Source of the DNA: Buchnera aphidicola str. Bp (Baizongia pistaciae)
GTDB taxonomy: Bacteria > Pseudomonadota > Gammaproteobacteria > Enterobacterales > Enterobacteriaceae
NCBI RefSeq assembly: GCF_000007725.1
Contig: NC_004545.1
Span: forward strand, 186,001-250,000
Direction of reading: 5' to 3'
Length of the DNA stretch: 64,000 nt
Shown: positions 30,779 through 41,172 of the stretch, piece after piece
How positions within the stretch are numbered: the first letter of the stretch is position 1
Layout: the number at the start of each line of letters is the position of its first letter
Translations under genes and position numbers: made by a program
Notes under the pieces: generated by a model
What the model saw: the letters and a program-made list of their open reading frames with translations, nothing else
What the model was told of the DNA's origin: nothing
Databases searched by the model: none

Positions 30779-31696
30779 ATTATATATATTAGTTGTTAAT
30801 TGTTATTTTTTATAAATTAATATTATTACATAATAAATATAAAAAATTTATCAATATGTTTTTTAAAATATTTTGATTTTTATATTTTAATTTAGTGTTT
30901 AGCAATAATATGATTTAGTTGTATCTAAAATAAGTATCGATATAGTTTAGTACTAAATATATAGTATTTTATTATTTAGATTTAAAATAAAATGTTTTTT
31001 TATTTTACTATATTTTTTATTTTCAATATTTTTAGATTTAGTGCATAACTTATAATTTAGATGATTATATTGTTTTATTATTAGTATTTTGTATTTTTTA
31101 AATCTTTCTATTTATTCTTAGGTTAAAAAAAATTAATATCAATAAGTAATATTCTATATTATTTCTACAGTAAATTTCAATTCACAAAGGTAAGTTTAAT
31201 AAACATTTAAGACAAAGTTTACTTTTTTTGGTTCTTTGTTAATTTGTTTATTTGATTTCTAAATGTGATAAATTTTATGACAACGTTATTTTTTTATTAA
31301 TAAGTAAACAGATATATGTTGTTTAATTTGTATCACTTTAACAATCAATTACATAAAATTTAATATTTTTAGATATATAAATAAAATGATTAGTTAATAG
31401 TTTTTAAAGTATATGTATATTATATGTTATATAAGATGTATTTTAGTATTGTAGTATTAATTTTTGGTAATGTCGCGTTAAATTTTTCAAATAAATTAAA
31501 AAATGTAGTAATTTTTTTATTAATTATTCTTATAAAGAACAAGTAACATCAGTAGTAAGAATTTTGGGATTTAAATTTTTATCAACAACTATGTGGACAC
31601 TATTCTAGCATACAGTAATTTAGATTATAAAATAATTTTATATATTTTGGTTGTTAAAGTTATAAAAAGATAATTTTAATAAGAGACAAATAGTAT
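30779..31696. other. 918-bp gene-free spacer between secA and guaC
   Basis: The longest empty stretch in the window. In E. coli mutT, yacG, zapD and coaE lie between secA and guaC; none is open here. The sequence is A/T-rich with many stops in all frames, and I could not read any fragment as MutT or CoaE. Bases 31540-31620 are slightly richer in G+C. An imperfect stem at about 31187-31227 followed by seven T could end the secA transcript, but this is weak. Best read as an eroded gene graveyard. Confidence 0.5.
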
Positions 31697-32752
31697 ATGC
31701 GTATTGAAGAAGATATTAAATTAGGATTCAAAGATGTTTTAATTCGTCCAAAACGTTCGATATTAAAAAGTAGATCTCAGGTTGATTTGACACGTCTTTT
31801 TATATTCAAGCATGCACAAAATAAATGGTCTGGAATTCCTCTTATTGCAGCTAATATGGATACTGTTGGAACTTTTAAAATGGCTATAGCATTATCATCA
31901 TTTGGTATATTGACTGCTATTCATAAGTATTATTCATACTTAGATTGGAAAAAGTTTATTCATACTATCCCAGGCACAGTGGTTAAACATATCATGGTAT
32001 CAACTGGAATGTTAGATGAAGATTTTGTAAAACTTAAACAAATTTTATCATTATCGTCAAAATTAAAATATATTTGTATAGACGTTGCAAATGGATATTC
32101 CGAAAAATTTGTTACTTTTTTAAAAAAAGTTAGGGAATGTTATTGTGATAAAATTATATGTGCTGGAAATGTAGTTACTGGAGAGATGGTAGAAGAATTA
32201 ATTTTGTCTGGAGCTGATATAGTTAAGGTAGGTATTGGTCCTGGGTCTGTATGTACTACTCGTGCTAAGACTGCTATAGGATATCCTCAACTGTCTGCGG
32301 TAATTGAATGTTCAGATGCTGCTCATGGATTAGGTGGTCAAATTATTAGTGATGGAGGATGCGTTGTTTCAGGAGATATTGCCAAAGCCTTTGGAGGTGG
32401 AGCAGATTTTGTAATGTTAGGAGGAATGTTAGCTGGTCATAAAGAATGTGAAGGTTTAATTTTTAAAGAAAATAAAAAAAGATATATGATATTTTATGGT
32501 ATGAGTTCTAAGTTTGCTATGGATCGTCATATTGGTGGTGTTGCTAGATATAAAACTCCTGAAGGAAAAACGGTTAAGGTATTATTTCGTGGTGCTGTAT
32601 CAGAAACTATAAATAATATTTTAGGAGGATTGCGTTCAACATGTACTTATGTCGGAGCATTTACTTTAAAAGAATTAACTAAAAGGACGACTTTTATAAA
32701 GGTTTCGGAACAAGAAAATATTATATTCAATAATCAAGAAGTGTCAAATTGA
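31697..32752 (+). CDS. guaC: GMP reductase
   Basis: NADPH-dependent conversion of GMP to IMP, in purine balance; 351 residues (E. coli 347). IMPDH/GMPR TIM-barrel with catalytic Cys186 in [12 protein letters not shown]. The N-terminal [13 protein letters not shown] and [12 protein letters not shown], and the loop [29 protein letters not shown], identify GMP reductase. It lacks the CBS domains expected in IMP dehydrogenase. Isolated by long spacers on both sides. Confidence 0.97.
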   Translation: MRIEEDIKLGFKDVLIRPKRSILKSRSQVDLTRLFIFKHAQNKWSGIPLIAANMDTVGTFKMAIALSSFGILTAIHKYYSYLDWKKFIHTIPGTVVKHIMVSTGMLDEDFVKLKQILSLSSKLKYICIDVANGYSEKFVTFLKKVRECYCDKIICAGNVVTGEMVEELILSGADIVKVGIGPGSVCTTRAKTAIGYPQLSAVIECSDAAHGLGGQIISDGGCVVSGDIAKAFGGGADFVMLGGMLAGHKECEGLIFKENKKRYMIFYGMSSKFAMDRHIGGVARYKTPEGKTVKVLFRGAVSETINNILGGLRSTCTYVGAFTLKELTKRTTFIKVSEQENIIFNNQEVSN

Positions 32753-33161
32753 TGTTAAATACAACAAATTTAAATAAATATTTATAGCATCGTGAGATTT
32801 CTAAATTAGACATATTTACTAACAAGTTTTTAATTTTTTTTTATTATGATTGTTTTTTAAAACTTGTATTTGTATTTTAATGTTAGCATAAATATTTTAC
32901 AACGTATAAATTGATATTTTATCATTTTTAATGAATGTAAATTTTAGCTGAAATACTATAGATTAATGTTATTAACATTTTGAATGAAAGTTATTAATGT
33001 TAAAATTATTTAATTAAATTTATTAAATTTTGTTTTTTTACAATTATTAATAATTTTTTCAAAAATTTTTATAAAAGTTAACATTTAATATTAATAATTA
33101 GAACATTAGAGTATATAAAAATGGGTAAATGTATTTAAGATGATGTAATAAGGAATTTTAT
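32753..33161. promoter_or_regulatory. Upstream region of the pyruvate dehydrogenase operon with repeated AATGTTA motif
   Basis: 409 bases without a gene; pdhR, which precedes aceE in E. coli, is missing. The heptamer AATGTTA or its complement TAACATT occurs five times: 32879-32885, 32965-32971, 32973-32979 (complement), 32996-33002 and 33079-33085 (complement). The second and third form a 15-base palindrome. The direct repeat ATTAATGTTA recurs at 32962 and 32993, 31 bp apart. A 9-bp inverted repeat ACAAGTTTT/AAAACTTGT (32822-32830 with 32859-32867) lies nearer guaC. Function unknown. Confidence 0.4.
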
Positions 33162-35825
33162 ATGGCAGAATTTTCATCAAATGATATAGATCCAATTGAA
33201 ACTGAAGATTGGATACAAGCTATTAAATCAGTTATTCGTGAAGATGGTTTAGAACGTGCTAATTTTATTATTAATACTGTTAAAAAATATGTACCTTATA
33301 AAAATAAGGTAGTTTTTAAAAAATGTGCTATAAGTAATTATGTTAATACAATTCCAGTTGAAGAAGAACCGAATTATCCTGGGGATTTGTTTATAGAACA
33401 AAAAATACGATCTGTCATTCGATGGAATGCTATAATGATGGTGTTAAGAGCTTCAAAAAAAAATTTAGATTTAGGAGGTCATTTATCTTCTTTTCAGTCA
33501 GCAGCGACTATTTACGAGGTGTGTTTTAATCATTTTTTTCATGCTACTAATGAAAATAATGGAGGAGATTTAGTATATTTTCAAGGACATATATCTCCAG
33601 GTATTTATTCGCGAGCATTTATTGAAGATAGATTAACTCAAAAACAACTAGATAATTTTAGACAGGAAATTGATGGGATAGGATTATCATCTTATCCTCA
33701 TCCTAAATTAATGCCAAATTTTTGGCAATTTCCAACAGTATCTATGGGATTAGGACCAATATGTGCTATTTATCAAGCTAAATTTTTAAAATATTTAGAA
33801 CATCGAAATTTAAAATGTACTAATAATCAAAAAGTATATGCGTTCTTAGGCGACGGTGAAATGGATGAACCAGAATCTAAAGGAGCTATTTCTATTGCTG
33901 CTCGGGAAAAATTAGATAATTTGATATTCATTGTAAATTGTAATTTACAAAGGTTAGATGGTCCAGTAATTGGAAATGGCAAAGTAATTGATGAATTAGA
34001 AAGTGTTTTCAAAGGATGTGGTTGGAAAGTAATAAAAGTAATATGGGGTAGTAAATGGGATAGTTTACTTAAAAAAGATGTTAGTGGAAAGTTAATAAAA
34101 TTAATGAATGAAACATTAGATGGAGACTATCAAACATTTAAGTCAAAAAATGGAGCATATATAAGAAAATATTTTTTTGGAAAATATTTAGAAACACAAG
34201 AATTAGTGAAAGATATGTCAGATGATCAAATTTGGAATTTAGATAGAGGAGGGCATGATCCTAAAAAAATTTATGCAGCTCTTTCAAAAGCTAATTCTAT
34301 TGTTGGAAAACCGGTAATAATATTAATGCATACAGTAAAGGGCTATGGAATGGGAGATATTGCAGAAGGAAAAAATATAGCTCATCAAATTAAAAAAATT
34401 GACATAAAGGGTATTACATATATTAAAAATAGGTTTAAAGTTCCTGTTGAAGAGAATGAGTTAAAATATTTACCATATGTATCTTTTGATGCTAATAGTA
34501 TTGAGTATAAATATCTTCATGCTAGAAGAAAAAAATTAGGGGGATATCTTCCTATTCGTTTATCTAATTTTACTAATTTTTTTACATTACCAAAATTAGA
34601 TGAATTTAGTACTTTACTAACGGAACAAAAAAAAGAAATTTCAACAACTATAGTTTTTATTCGTATATTAAATATTTTGTTACGAAATAGTTTTATTAAA
34701 GATAGAATCGTACCAATAATTGCTGATGAAGCGCGTACATTCGGTATGGAAGGTTTATTTCGAAAAATAGGAATTTATAATTTTATTGGTCAAAAATATA
34801 CACCTCAAGATAAGGAATTATTAGCTTATTATAAAGAAGATAAAAAAGGACAAATTTTACAGGAAGGTATTAATGAATTAGGTGCTGCTGCGTCATGGTT
34901 AGCTGCTGCGACATCGTATAGTACGAATAATTTTCCTATGATTCCATTTTATATTTTTTACTCTATGTTTGGATTTCAAAGAATTGGTGATTTATTTTGG
35001 GCTGCTGGTGATCAGCAAGCTAGAGGATTTTTAATAGGAGGAACATCGGGAAAAACTACTTTAAATGGTGAAGGATTACAACATGGTGATGGACATAGTC
35101 ATATTCAAGCATTAACTATACCTAATTGTATATCATATAATCCTGCGTATGCTTACGAACTTGCTGTTATTGTTCATGATGGATTACAAAGAATGTACGG
35201 TCCTAGCCAAGAGAATATTTATTATTATATTACAACAATGAATGAAAATTATGTTATGCCTGGAATTTCTAAAAACATGTATGAAGGAATTTGTAAAGGA
35301 ATTTATAAGTTAAAACATGTAGGAAAAAAAAATGTTAAGGTTCAGATTATGGGATCTGGATCTATACTTCAATGTGTATGTAGAGCTGCTGAAATTTTAT
35401 TAGAAGAATATGACATAGGATCGGATGTTTATAGTGTAACATCTTTTACTGAGTTAGCAAGGAATGGTCAAGATTGCGATAGATGGAATTTGTTGCATCC
35501 AACTCAAGAAAAAAAAGTACCGTTTGTTACTAAAATAATGAACAAACTACCTGCTATTGCTGTAACTGATTACATGAAGTTATTTTCAGAACAAGTAAGA
35601 GCATATATTCCAGCAGTTACTTACCGTGTATTAGGAACTGATGGATTTGGTCGTTCTGATAGTCGCAAAAACTTGCGTAGGTATTTTGAAATTGATGAAT
35701 ATCATATAGTAATCGCTGTTCTTGGAGAATTAGAAAAAATTGGCGATGTTGATAAAAATACTATTGTTAATGCGATAAGTAAGTTTAAAATTGATATCAA
35801 TAAGGTCAATCCGAGATTAGCGTAG
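33162..35825 (+). CDS. aceE: Pyruvate dehydrogenase E1 component (homodimeric)
   Basis: Thiamine-diphosphate enzyme that decarboxylates pyruvate and acetylates the lipoyl arm of AceF; 887 residues, exactly as E. coli. The ThDP/Mg motif GDGEMDEPESKG begins near residue 230 and continues to NCNLQRLDGPV. Other conserved stretches: QGHISPGIYSRAF, the central TVKGYGMG, and C-terminal VLGTDGFGRSDSR. An AAGGAA ribosome site precedes the ATG. First gene of aceE-aceF-lpd; aceF follows after 10 bp. Confidence 0.98.
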   Translation: MAEFSSNDIDPIETEDWIQAIKSVIREDGLERANFIINTVKKYVPYKNKVVFKKCAISNYVNTIPVEEEPNYPGDLFIEQKIRSVIRWNAIMMVLRASKKNLDLGGHLSSFQSAATIYEVCFNHFFHATNENNGGDLVYFQGHISPGIYSRAFIEDRLTQKQLDNFRQEIDGIGLSSYPHPKLMPNFWQFPTVSMGLGPICAIYQAKFLKYLEHRNLKCTNNQKVYAFLGDGEMDEPESKGAISIAAREKLDNLIFIVNCNLQRLDGPVIGNGKVIDELESVFKGCGWKVIKVIWGSKWDSLLKKDVSGKLIKLMNETLDGDYQTFKSKNGAYIRKYFFGKYLETQELVKDMSDDQIWNLDRGGHDPKKIYAALSKANSIVGKPVIILMHTVKGYGMGDIAEGKNIAHQIKKIDIKGITYIKNRFKVPVEENELKYLPYVSFDANSIEYKYLHARRKKLGGYLPIRLSNFTNFFTLPKLDEFSTLLTEQKKEISTTIVFIRILNILLRNSFIKDRIVPIIADEARTFGMEGLFRKIGIYNFIGQKYTPQDKELLAYYKEDKKGQILQEGINELGAAASWLAAATSYSTNNFPMIPFYIFYSMFGFQRIGDLFWAAGDQQARGFLIGGTSGKTTLNGEGLQHGDGHSHIQALTIPNCISYNPAYAYELAVIVHDGLQRMYGPSQENIYYYITTMNENYVMPGISKNMYEGICKGIYKLKHVGKKNVKVQIMGSGSILQCVCRAAEILLEEYDIGSDVYSVTSFTELARNGQDCDRWNLLHPTQEKKVPFVTKIMNKLPAIAVTDYMKLFSEQVRAYIPAVTYRVLGTDGFGRSDSRKNLRRYFEIDEYHIVIAVLGELEKIGDVDKNTIVNAISKFKIDINKVNPRLA

Positions 35826-35835
35826 GAGAATAAAC

Positions 35836-37086
35836 ATGGATAAGCAAGTAGTAATGCCTGATATTGGAACTGATTTAGTCGAAGTAATTGAAATTTTAGT
35901 AAAAATTGGTGATCAAGTAAAAAAAGATGATTCTTTAATTACAGTAGAAGGACAAAAAGCATCAATAGAAATACCAGCATCACATACAGGAACAATAAAA
36001 AATATAATAGTACATATTGGTGAAAAAATAACTACTGGTTCTTTAATTGCTATATTAAATGGCATTGACGATAATGTTAAATCAAAAAATGATTCAAGTT
36101 CTTATTCATTTAAAAATTCTAAAAATACATCTACTAATTCAAATTTAGGTAATGTCAATAATAATATTAACAATAGAACTATTTTAGTACATGCGACTCC
36201 TACTGTGCGTCGTTTAGCTAGAAAATTCGATATTAAATTAGAAAATATTACTGGTACTGGAAGAAAAGGTCGAATATTAAAAGAGGATGTTATTTCATAT
36301 AAAAACATTTCACTTTTTAATGATATTAAAAAAAGTTTAAAAAAAACAAATGTTAATTATTACAAAGACAATGTCACTTGTGATGATTTTAAAAGTATTG
36401 AATTGACTAGAACGCAGATACGATCTAGTAAAAATTTGTTGAAGAGTTGGTTAACTATCCCGCATGTAACGCAATTTGATGAATCAGATATTACTGAATT
36501 AGAAAATTTTAGACAAAAATATAATTCTGATTTAAAAGATAAAAGTAAAAAGTTGACTATTTTAATTTTTGTTATAAAAGCAGTTTCTAAAGCATTAGAA
36601 ATGTTTCCAAAATTCAATGGACGCTTAATTAATAAAGATAATAGGATTGCTATTGTTTTAAACGAACATATTAATATAGGAATTGTAGTAGATACTGACG
36701 ATGGTCTTTTGGTGCCTGTAATTAATCGTGTGAATAAAAAAAATATTTCTAGTATATCAAATGACTTACGTATTATCTCTGAAAGAGCGCGTTCAAGAAA
36801 ATTAAATTTTTCGGATATAAAAGAATATGGTAGTTTTACTATATCTAATTTAGGTGGAATAGGAGGAACAAACTTTACACCAATTATTAAGTATCCTGAG
36901 CTTGCAATTCTAGGTATTTCTAGAGCATTAATTAAACCTTATTGGAATAGTCATGCATTCATCCCCAAGTTAATGTTACCATTGTCATTATCTTATGATC
37001 ATCGTGCTATTGATGGAGTAGCAGCAGTGCGTTTCATTACTTTTGTAAAAAAAATGTTAACGGACATTCGTTTTTTAATGATTTAG
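35836..37086 (+). CDS. aceF: Dihydrolipoamide acetyltransferase E2 with a single lipoyl domain
   Basis: Core of the pyruvate dehydrogenase complex; transfers the acetyl group to CoA. At 416 residues it is far shorter than the 630 of E. coli because only one lipoyl domain (1-75) is present instead of three. The lipoylated lysine is Lys41 in VEGQKASIEIPA; the usual DKA motif has Gln instead of Asp. An Asn/Ser-rich linker (about 80-115) follows. Next come the peripheral-subunit-binding domain (ATPTVRRLARKFDI ... GTGRKGRILKEDV, about 118-155) and the catalytic domain with His389 and Asp393 in SYDHRAIDG. The GGAGAA ribosome site lies in the 10-bp gap after aceE. Confidence 0.97.
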   Translation: MDKQVVMPDIGTDLVEVIEILVKIGDQVKKDDSLITVEGQKASIEIPASHTGTIKNIIVHIGEKITTGSLIAILNGIDDNVKSKNDSSSYSFKNSKNTSTNSNLGNVNNNINNRTILVHATPTVRRLARKFDIKLENITGTGRKGRILKEDVISYKNISLFNDIKKSLKKTNVNYYKDNVTCDDFKSIELTRTQIRSSKNLLKSWLTIPHVTQFDESDITELENFRQKYNSDLKDKSKKLTILIFVIKAVSKALEMFPKFNGRLINKDNRIAIVLNEHINIGIVVDTDDGLLVPVINRVNKKNISSISNDLRIISERARSRKLNFSDIKEYGSFTISNLGGIGGTNFTPIIKYPELAILGISRALIKPYWNSHAFIPKLMLPLSLSYDHRAIDGVAAVRFITFVKKMLTDIRFLMI

Positions 37087-37233
37087 ATATAAATACTTTT
37101 TTAAATATTATTAATTATATTTTTGTGATATTAATAACTCTCTTGAGTTTTCTTTTATTTAAAAACATTTATGTATTAAAAATACAATCATATTTGTTGT
37201 TTTGAATTTAATAATCTTTATATAGGTAAAAAA

Positions 37234-38661
37234 ATGATAAGTAAAAAAGTTGATACTCAAGTAGTAATTATTGGCTCTGGGCCTTCTGGATATTCTGCTG
37301 CATTTCGTTGTTCAGATTTGGGTTTAAACGTTGTGTTGATAGAACAATATTATTCTTTGGGAGGAGTATGCTTGAACGTTGGGTGTATTCCATCTAAATA
37401 TTTATTACACATTGCTAAAGTTATTAAAGATGTTAAGAAATTATCTAGAATAGGAATAAGTTTTGAAAAATTAGATATTAATTTAAAAGAAATTCAATGT
37501 AATCAAAAAAAAATAATTGAAAGTTTTAGTTCTGGAATTAGTAATTTAGCACGAAAACGGAATGTAAGAATTATTTTTGGATATGCAAAATTTTTAGATG
37601 CTAATAGTATTTTTGTTCAAGGCGAACATGACAGTTATGTTGTTTCTTTTAATAAAATAGTGATAGCTACAGGTTCTTTATCTAAAAAATTATCTTATAT
37701 TCCTTATGATGACATCAGAATTTGGAATTCTAGTTTTGCTGTTTCTATTCCGAGTATTCCTAAAAAATTATTGATTATTGGTGGAGGTATTATTGGTTTA
37801 GAGATGGCAACTATATATAGTGCATTAGGGTCTAACGTAGATATAATAGATAATTCGCACGATATATTACCACATCTAGATAGAGATGTGATTGACATTT
37901 TTAAGCGTTCAGTTAATCATGATTATAACATTTTTTTTAATTCTAATGTAATTAAAATTGTTCAAGAAAAGAATGGTTTATTAGTACACATTGCTGAAAA
38001 TGATAACAAAAATAAACGTTTCGAATTATATGATATAATTTTAGTGGCTATAGGACGTGTTCCTAATACGGATATGTTAGACATTTCAAAGGTAGGATTA
38101 AAAACAGATAATAATGGATTTATTAAAGTTAATGAACAATTTTGCACTAATATTCCAAATATTTATGCTATTGGAGATGTAATTGGACAACCGATGTTGG
38201 CTCATAAAGGAACACATGAAGGACATATAGTAGCTGAAGTTATATCCGGAAAAAAACATTATTTTAATCCGTTTGTTATTCCATGTGTGTCATATACTGA
38301 GCCTGAAATTGCTTGGGTAGGTATAACTGAAAATGAAGCTAGAAAAAATAATATAAATTATGAAGTGTCTTCAGTTCTTTGGAATACATTAGGACGGGCA
38401 GTATCTTCGCAATGTTCAGAAGGTGTAACTAAACTAATTTTTGATAAAAAAACTAATAAAATTATTGGTGGATGTATAGTTGGTTCGAATGCAGGTGAGT
38501 TATTAGGAGAAATTTCTTTAGCTATTGAAATGGGATGCGATGCTGAAGATTTAGCACTAACAATACATGCTCATCCTACTTTATATGAATCTATTAATTT
38601 ATCTGCGCAAATTTTTCAAGGCACAATTACCGATTTAATTAATAAAAAAATTAAAAAATAG
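37234..38661 (+). CDS. lpd: Dihydrolipoamide dehydrogenase (E3)
   Basis: FAD enzyme that reoxidises the lipoyl groups of 2-oxoacid dehydrogenase complexes; 475 residues (E. coli 474). FAD-binding IGSGPSGYSAA is near the N-terminus. The redox disulfide is Cys46/Cys51 in GGVCLNVGCIPSK. The NAD loop is IIGGGIIGLEMA. The catalytic dyad of the partner subunit is His447 and Glu452 in HAHPTLYES. Third gene of the operon, 147 bp after aceF, so it may also have its own promoter as in E. coli. Confidence 0.98.
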   Translation: MISKKVDTQVVIIGSGPSGYSAAFRCSDLGLNVVLIEQYYSLGGVCLNVGCIPSKYLLHIAKVIKDVKKLSRIGISFEKLDINLKEIQCNQKKIIESFSSGISNLARKRNVRIIFGYAKFLDANSIFVQGEHDSYVVSFNKIVIATGSLSKKLSYIPYDDIRIWNSSFAVSIPSIPKKLLIIGGGIIGLEMATIYSALGSNVDIIDNSHDILPHLDRDVIDIFKRSVNHDYNIFFNSNVIKIVQEKNGLLVHIAENDNKNKRFELYDIILVAIGRVPNTDMLDISKVGLKTDNNGFIKVNEQFCTNIPNIYAIGDVIGQPMLAHKGTHEGHIVAEVISGKKHYFNPFVIPCVSYTEPEIAWVGITENEARKNNINYEVSSVLWNTLGRAVSSQCSEGVTKLIFDKKTNKIIGGCIVGSNAGELLGEISLAIEMGCDAEDLALTIHAHPTLYESINLSAQIFQGTITDLINKKIKK

Positions 38662-38732
38662 TATTAATTGTGTTATATAATATATGGTGCTCAAGAATTT
38701 TTTTACGAATTTAAATCATTTTTTATAAGAAT

Positions 38733-39491
38733 TTAGCAGCGATTATTGTTATCGAATAGAATATTTTTGGTATTTTTAAATAATGTTTGTAATACATTTA
38801 TAGTTACTAATGAAGAGTTTTTAGATGCTAAATTTATAAAATATTTAAAATTGTCAGCAGCGTTGATATCCGAAGAATCGGATATTGATTTAATTATCAA
38901 AATAGGTATGTTAAATTGATAACACACATGAGCTATTGCTGCGGCTTCCATATCTACAGCGATAGCTTTTGGGAATCGTTTTTTTAATAAAGATTTTTTT
39001 TCGCATGTATCTATAAATATATCTCCGCTAATCATTAGCTTTTTTTGGTATTTTATTTTGTTTTCAAATAAATATTTTTCAGTTAATTTAAGCATAAGTG
39101 TATTACTCAAAAATGTTTTTGGACAATTTTTAATTTGTCCAATGCTATACCCAAATGCAGTAAGATTAACATCGTGATAACAAACATTTGTAGGAATAAT
39201 GATAGATCCTGGTTTTAAGTTTTTATTTAAACTTCCAGCAGAACCTATATTAATGATAAACTTTACTTTATATTTTTGTAATAATAGTGCGCATGTTATC
39301 CCAGAAAAAACTTTTCCGACACCTGATTTAGCTAAAACTACGTGTATATTATGTATATTTCCAATATAGAAAGTAATATTAGATATTTTATTTATTTTAT
39401 AATTTTTTAGTTTGTTAAACAAAATTTGTACTTCTTGCTGTAACGCTGCGATTATTCCAATTCTGTAGTTTTTTTTAATTTCTTTTTTCAT
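38733..39491 (-). CDS. mtnN: 5'-methylthioadenosine/S-adenosylhomocysteine nucleosidase
   Basis: Cleaves the glycosidic bond of MTA and SAH, removing inhibitory by-products of methylation; 252 residues (E. coli 232), longer at both ends. Catalytic Glu20 is in AALQQEV. The nucleoside-binding motif is VDMEAAAIAHVC (Glu182), where E. coli has VEMEA. The catalytic aspartate is Asp205 in KSISDSSD. Convergent with lpd; the 38-bp gap after erpA suggests it is the last gene of the ftsA-ftsZ-erpA direction. Confidence 0.95.
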   Translation of the reverse strand: MKKEIKKNYRIGIIAALQQEVQILFNKLKNYKINKISNITFYIGNIHNIHVVLAKSGVGKVFSGITCALLLQKYKVKFIINIGSAGSLNKNLKPGSIIIPTNVCYHDVNLTAFGYSIGQIKNCPKTFLSNTLMLKLTEKYLFENKIKYQKKLMISGDIFIDTCEKKSLLKKRFPKAIAVDMEAAAIAHVCYQFNIPILIIKSISDSSDINAADNFKYFINLASKNSSLVTINVLQTLFKNTKNILFDNNNRC

Positions 39492-39529
39492 ATTTTATAT
39501 TAAGAACGATTAATGAAATTGAATTTTAT

Positions 39530-39877
39530 TTAGATGCTAAATGAAGATCCGCACCCGCAAGTATGTTTTGCTTTTGGATTTAGTATAATAAATTTTGATC
39601 CTTCTAAATTTTCTATATAATCTATTTGACCTCCCCGAAGATATTGTAAACTTATAGGGTCAATGATTATTATATTATTGAATATATTAACTATAGTATC
39701 ATTTTTATTTTTATTTTTATCAAATTTAAATTTATATTGAAAACCACTACACCCGCCTCCTGCGATATAAACTCTAAACTTTAAATTAGGAATGTTTTTT
39801 TCACTAATAATAGTTTTTATTTTTTTTATTGCTGATTTCGAAAATGATAAGGGAAATTTAGATATATTATTTTTCAT
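39530..39877 (-). CDS. erpA: Iron-sulfur cluster insertion protein ErpA (A-type carrier)
   Basis: Delivers Fe-S clusters to apoproteins; 115 residues (E. coli 114). The three invariant ligand cysteines are Cys43 ([11 protein letters not shown]) and Cys107/Cys109 in the C-terminal [30 protein letters not shown], matching SLQYLVGGSVDYTEGLEGS of E. coli, distinguishes ErpA from IscA and SufA. Likely works with GrxD encoded at 14435. Confidence 0.97.
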   Translation of the reverse strand: MKNNISKFPLSFSKSAIKKIKTIISEKNIPNLKFRVYIAGGGCSGFQYKFKFDKNKNKNDTIVNIFNNIIIIDPISLQYLRGGQIDYIENLEGSKFIILNPKAKHTCGCGSSFSI

Positions 39878-39933
39878 AGTATTTTATTTCAGTGATATAA
39901 ATATTGTATTATTTAAACGTTTTAAAATTTTAA

Positions 39934-39961
39934 ATATAATATATAATATATAATATATAAT
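39934..39961. repeat. Four perfect tandem copies of ATATAAT
   Basis: A 7-base unit ATATAAT repeats four times without mismatch (28 bases) in the 105-bp spacer between ftsZ and erpA. Each unit contains TATAAT on the + strand, although the flanking genes are on the minus strand. It may be a simple slippage microsatellite; copy number could vary between strains. Confidence 0.85.
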
Positions 39962-39982
39962 TATTTTTTTAAAGACCGAGCG

Positions 39983-41140
39983 TTATTTGTGTTTTTTTCT
40001 TAGAAACGCAGGTATATCTAAATAATTCATTTCTTTGTTAGTGATTCCTTGCTGATTAAATGTGTCATATATGTGTTGTTTAGGATTATTGTATTTAGGA
40101 GATTCTTTTGTTTGCAAGTTTTCTAAGTTTTTTGGAACATGTTTAGATGTATGATTTTCTGTATTGTTATTGTGTTTAATGTCATTATATGTCCCAATTC
40201 CTGTAGCTACTATTGTAACACGAAGTGAATCGTTCATATTTGTATCTAGCGATGTTCCGATAACTACTGTTGCATTATCTGAAGAAAATGAACGAATAGT
40301 ATTTCCGATTGTTTCAAATTCGTCTAATTTCATATTTAATCCTGAAGTAATATTTACTAAAACACCTTTAGCACCAGATAAATTAATATCTTCTAGTAAA
40401 GGACTAGATATTGCTATTTTAGATGCTTCTTTAGCTCGTTCATCTCCTGAAGCTATACCTGTACCCATCATAGCATAACCCATTTCTGACATAACTGTCC
40501 GTACATCAGCGAAATCTACATTCATTAAGCCCGGTTTAGTAATTAATTCTGCTATTCCTTGAACCGCTCCCTTTAGGACGTTATTAGCTGTATTAAAAGC
40601 ATCTAACAGGGAAATTCCTTTAGAAAGTACTTTTATCAATTTATCATTTGGAATTATGATCAGTGAATCAACATATTTTGATAATTCAGAAACACCTTGT
40701 TCAGCAGATATCATTCTTTTTTTTCCTTCAAAATTAAATGGTTTTGTAACTACTGCAACTGTTAAAATTCCTAATTTTTTTGAAATTTTAGCAATAATAG
40801 GTGCTGCGCCTGTTCCTGTACCTCCCCCCATACCTGATGCAATAAATACCATATCAGCATCTTTTAAAATAGATTTTAAATTATCTGAATCCTCTTCAGC
40901 TGCACGCCGTCCTATTTCGGGATTAGCTCCTGCTCCTAATCCTTTAGTTATATCACTTCCGATTTGTATAGTTTGTTCCACTTCAATTTTTCGTAATGCT
41001 TGGGCGTCTGTATTAATAGCAAAAAATTCTACTCCTTCAATATGTTCTTGTACCATGTATTCTACTGCATTACCTCCTCCTCCTCCTATCCCAATGACTT
41101 TTATTATCGCATTATTATTTAATTCTACAGGTTCAAACAT
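39983..41140 (-). CDS. ftsZ: Cell division protein FtsZ
   Basis: Tubulin-like GTPase forming the division ring; 385 residues (E. coli 383). The GTP-binding tubulin signature GGGTGTGA starts at 106. The synergy-loop motif [11 protein letters not shown] is intact. The conserved C-terminal peptide [10 protein letters not shown], which binds FtsA and ZipA, is present. A variable linker (about 318-368) is Asn/Lys-rich. It follows ftsA by 32 bp. Confidence 0.98.
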   Translation of the reverse strand: MFEPVELNNNAIIKVIGIGGGGGNAVEYMVQEHIEGVEFFAINTDAQALRKIEVEQTIQIGSDITKGLGAGANPEIGRRAAEEDSDNLKSILKDADMVFIASGMGGGTGTGAAPIIAKISKKLGILTVAVVTKPFNFEGKKRMISAEQGVSELSKYVDSLIIIPNDKLIKVLSKGISLLDAFNTANNVLKGAVQGIAELITKPGLMNVDFADVRTVMSEMGYAMMGTGIASGDERAKEASKIAISSPLLEDINLSGAKGVLVNITSGLNMKLDEFETIGNTIRSFSSDNATVVIGTSLDTNMNDSLRVTIVATGIGTYNDIKHNNNTENHTSKHVPKNLENLQTKESPKYNNPKQHIYDTFNQQGITNKEMNYLDIPAFLRKKHK

Positions 41141-41172
41141 AGTTTTTATCCATATTTAGTTTAATGTGTATC

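Noticed and set aside
32822-32867. 9-bp inverted repeat as a guaC terminator
   Set aside because: The 27-base loop and A/T-only stem ends make a terminator unlikely; mentioned only within the spacer entry.
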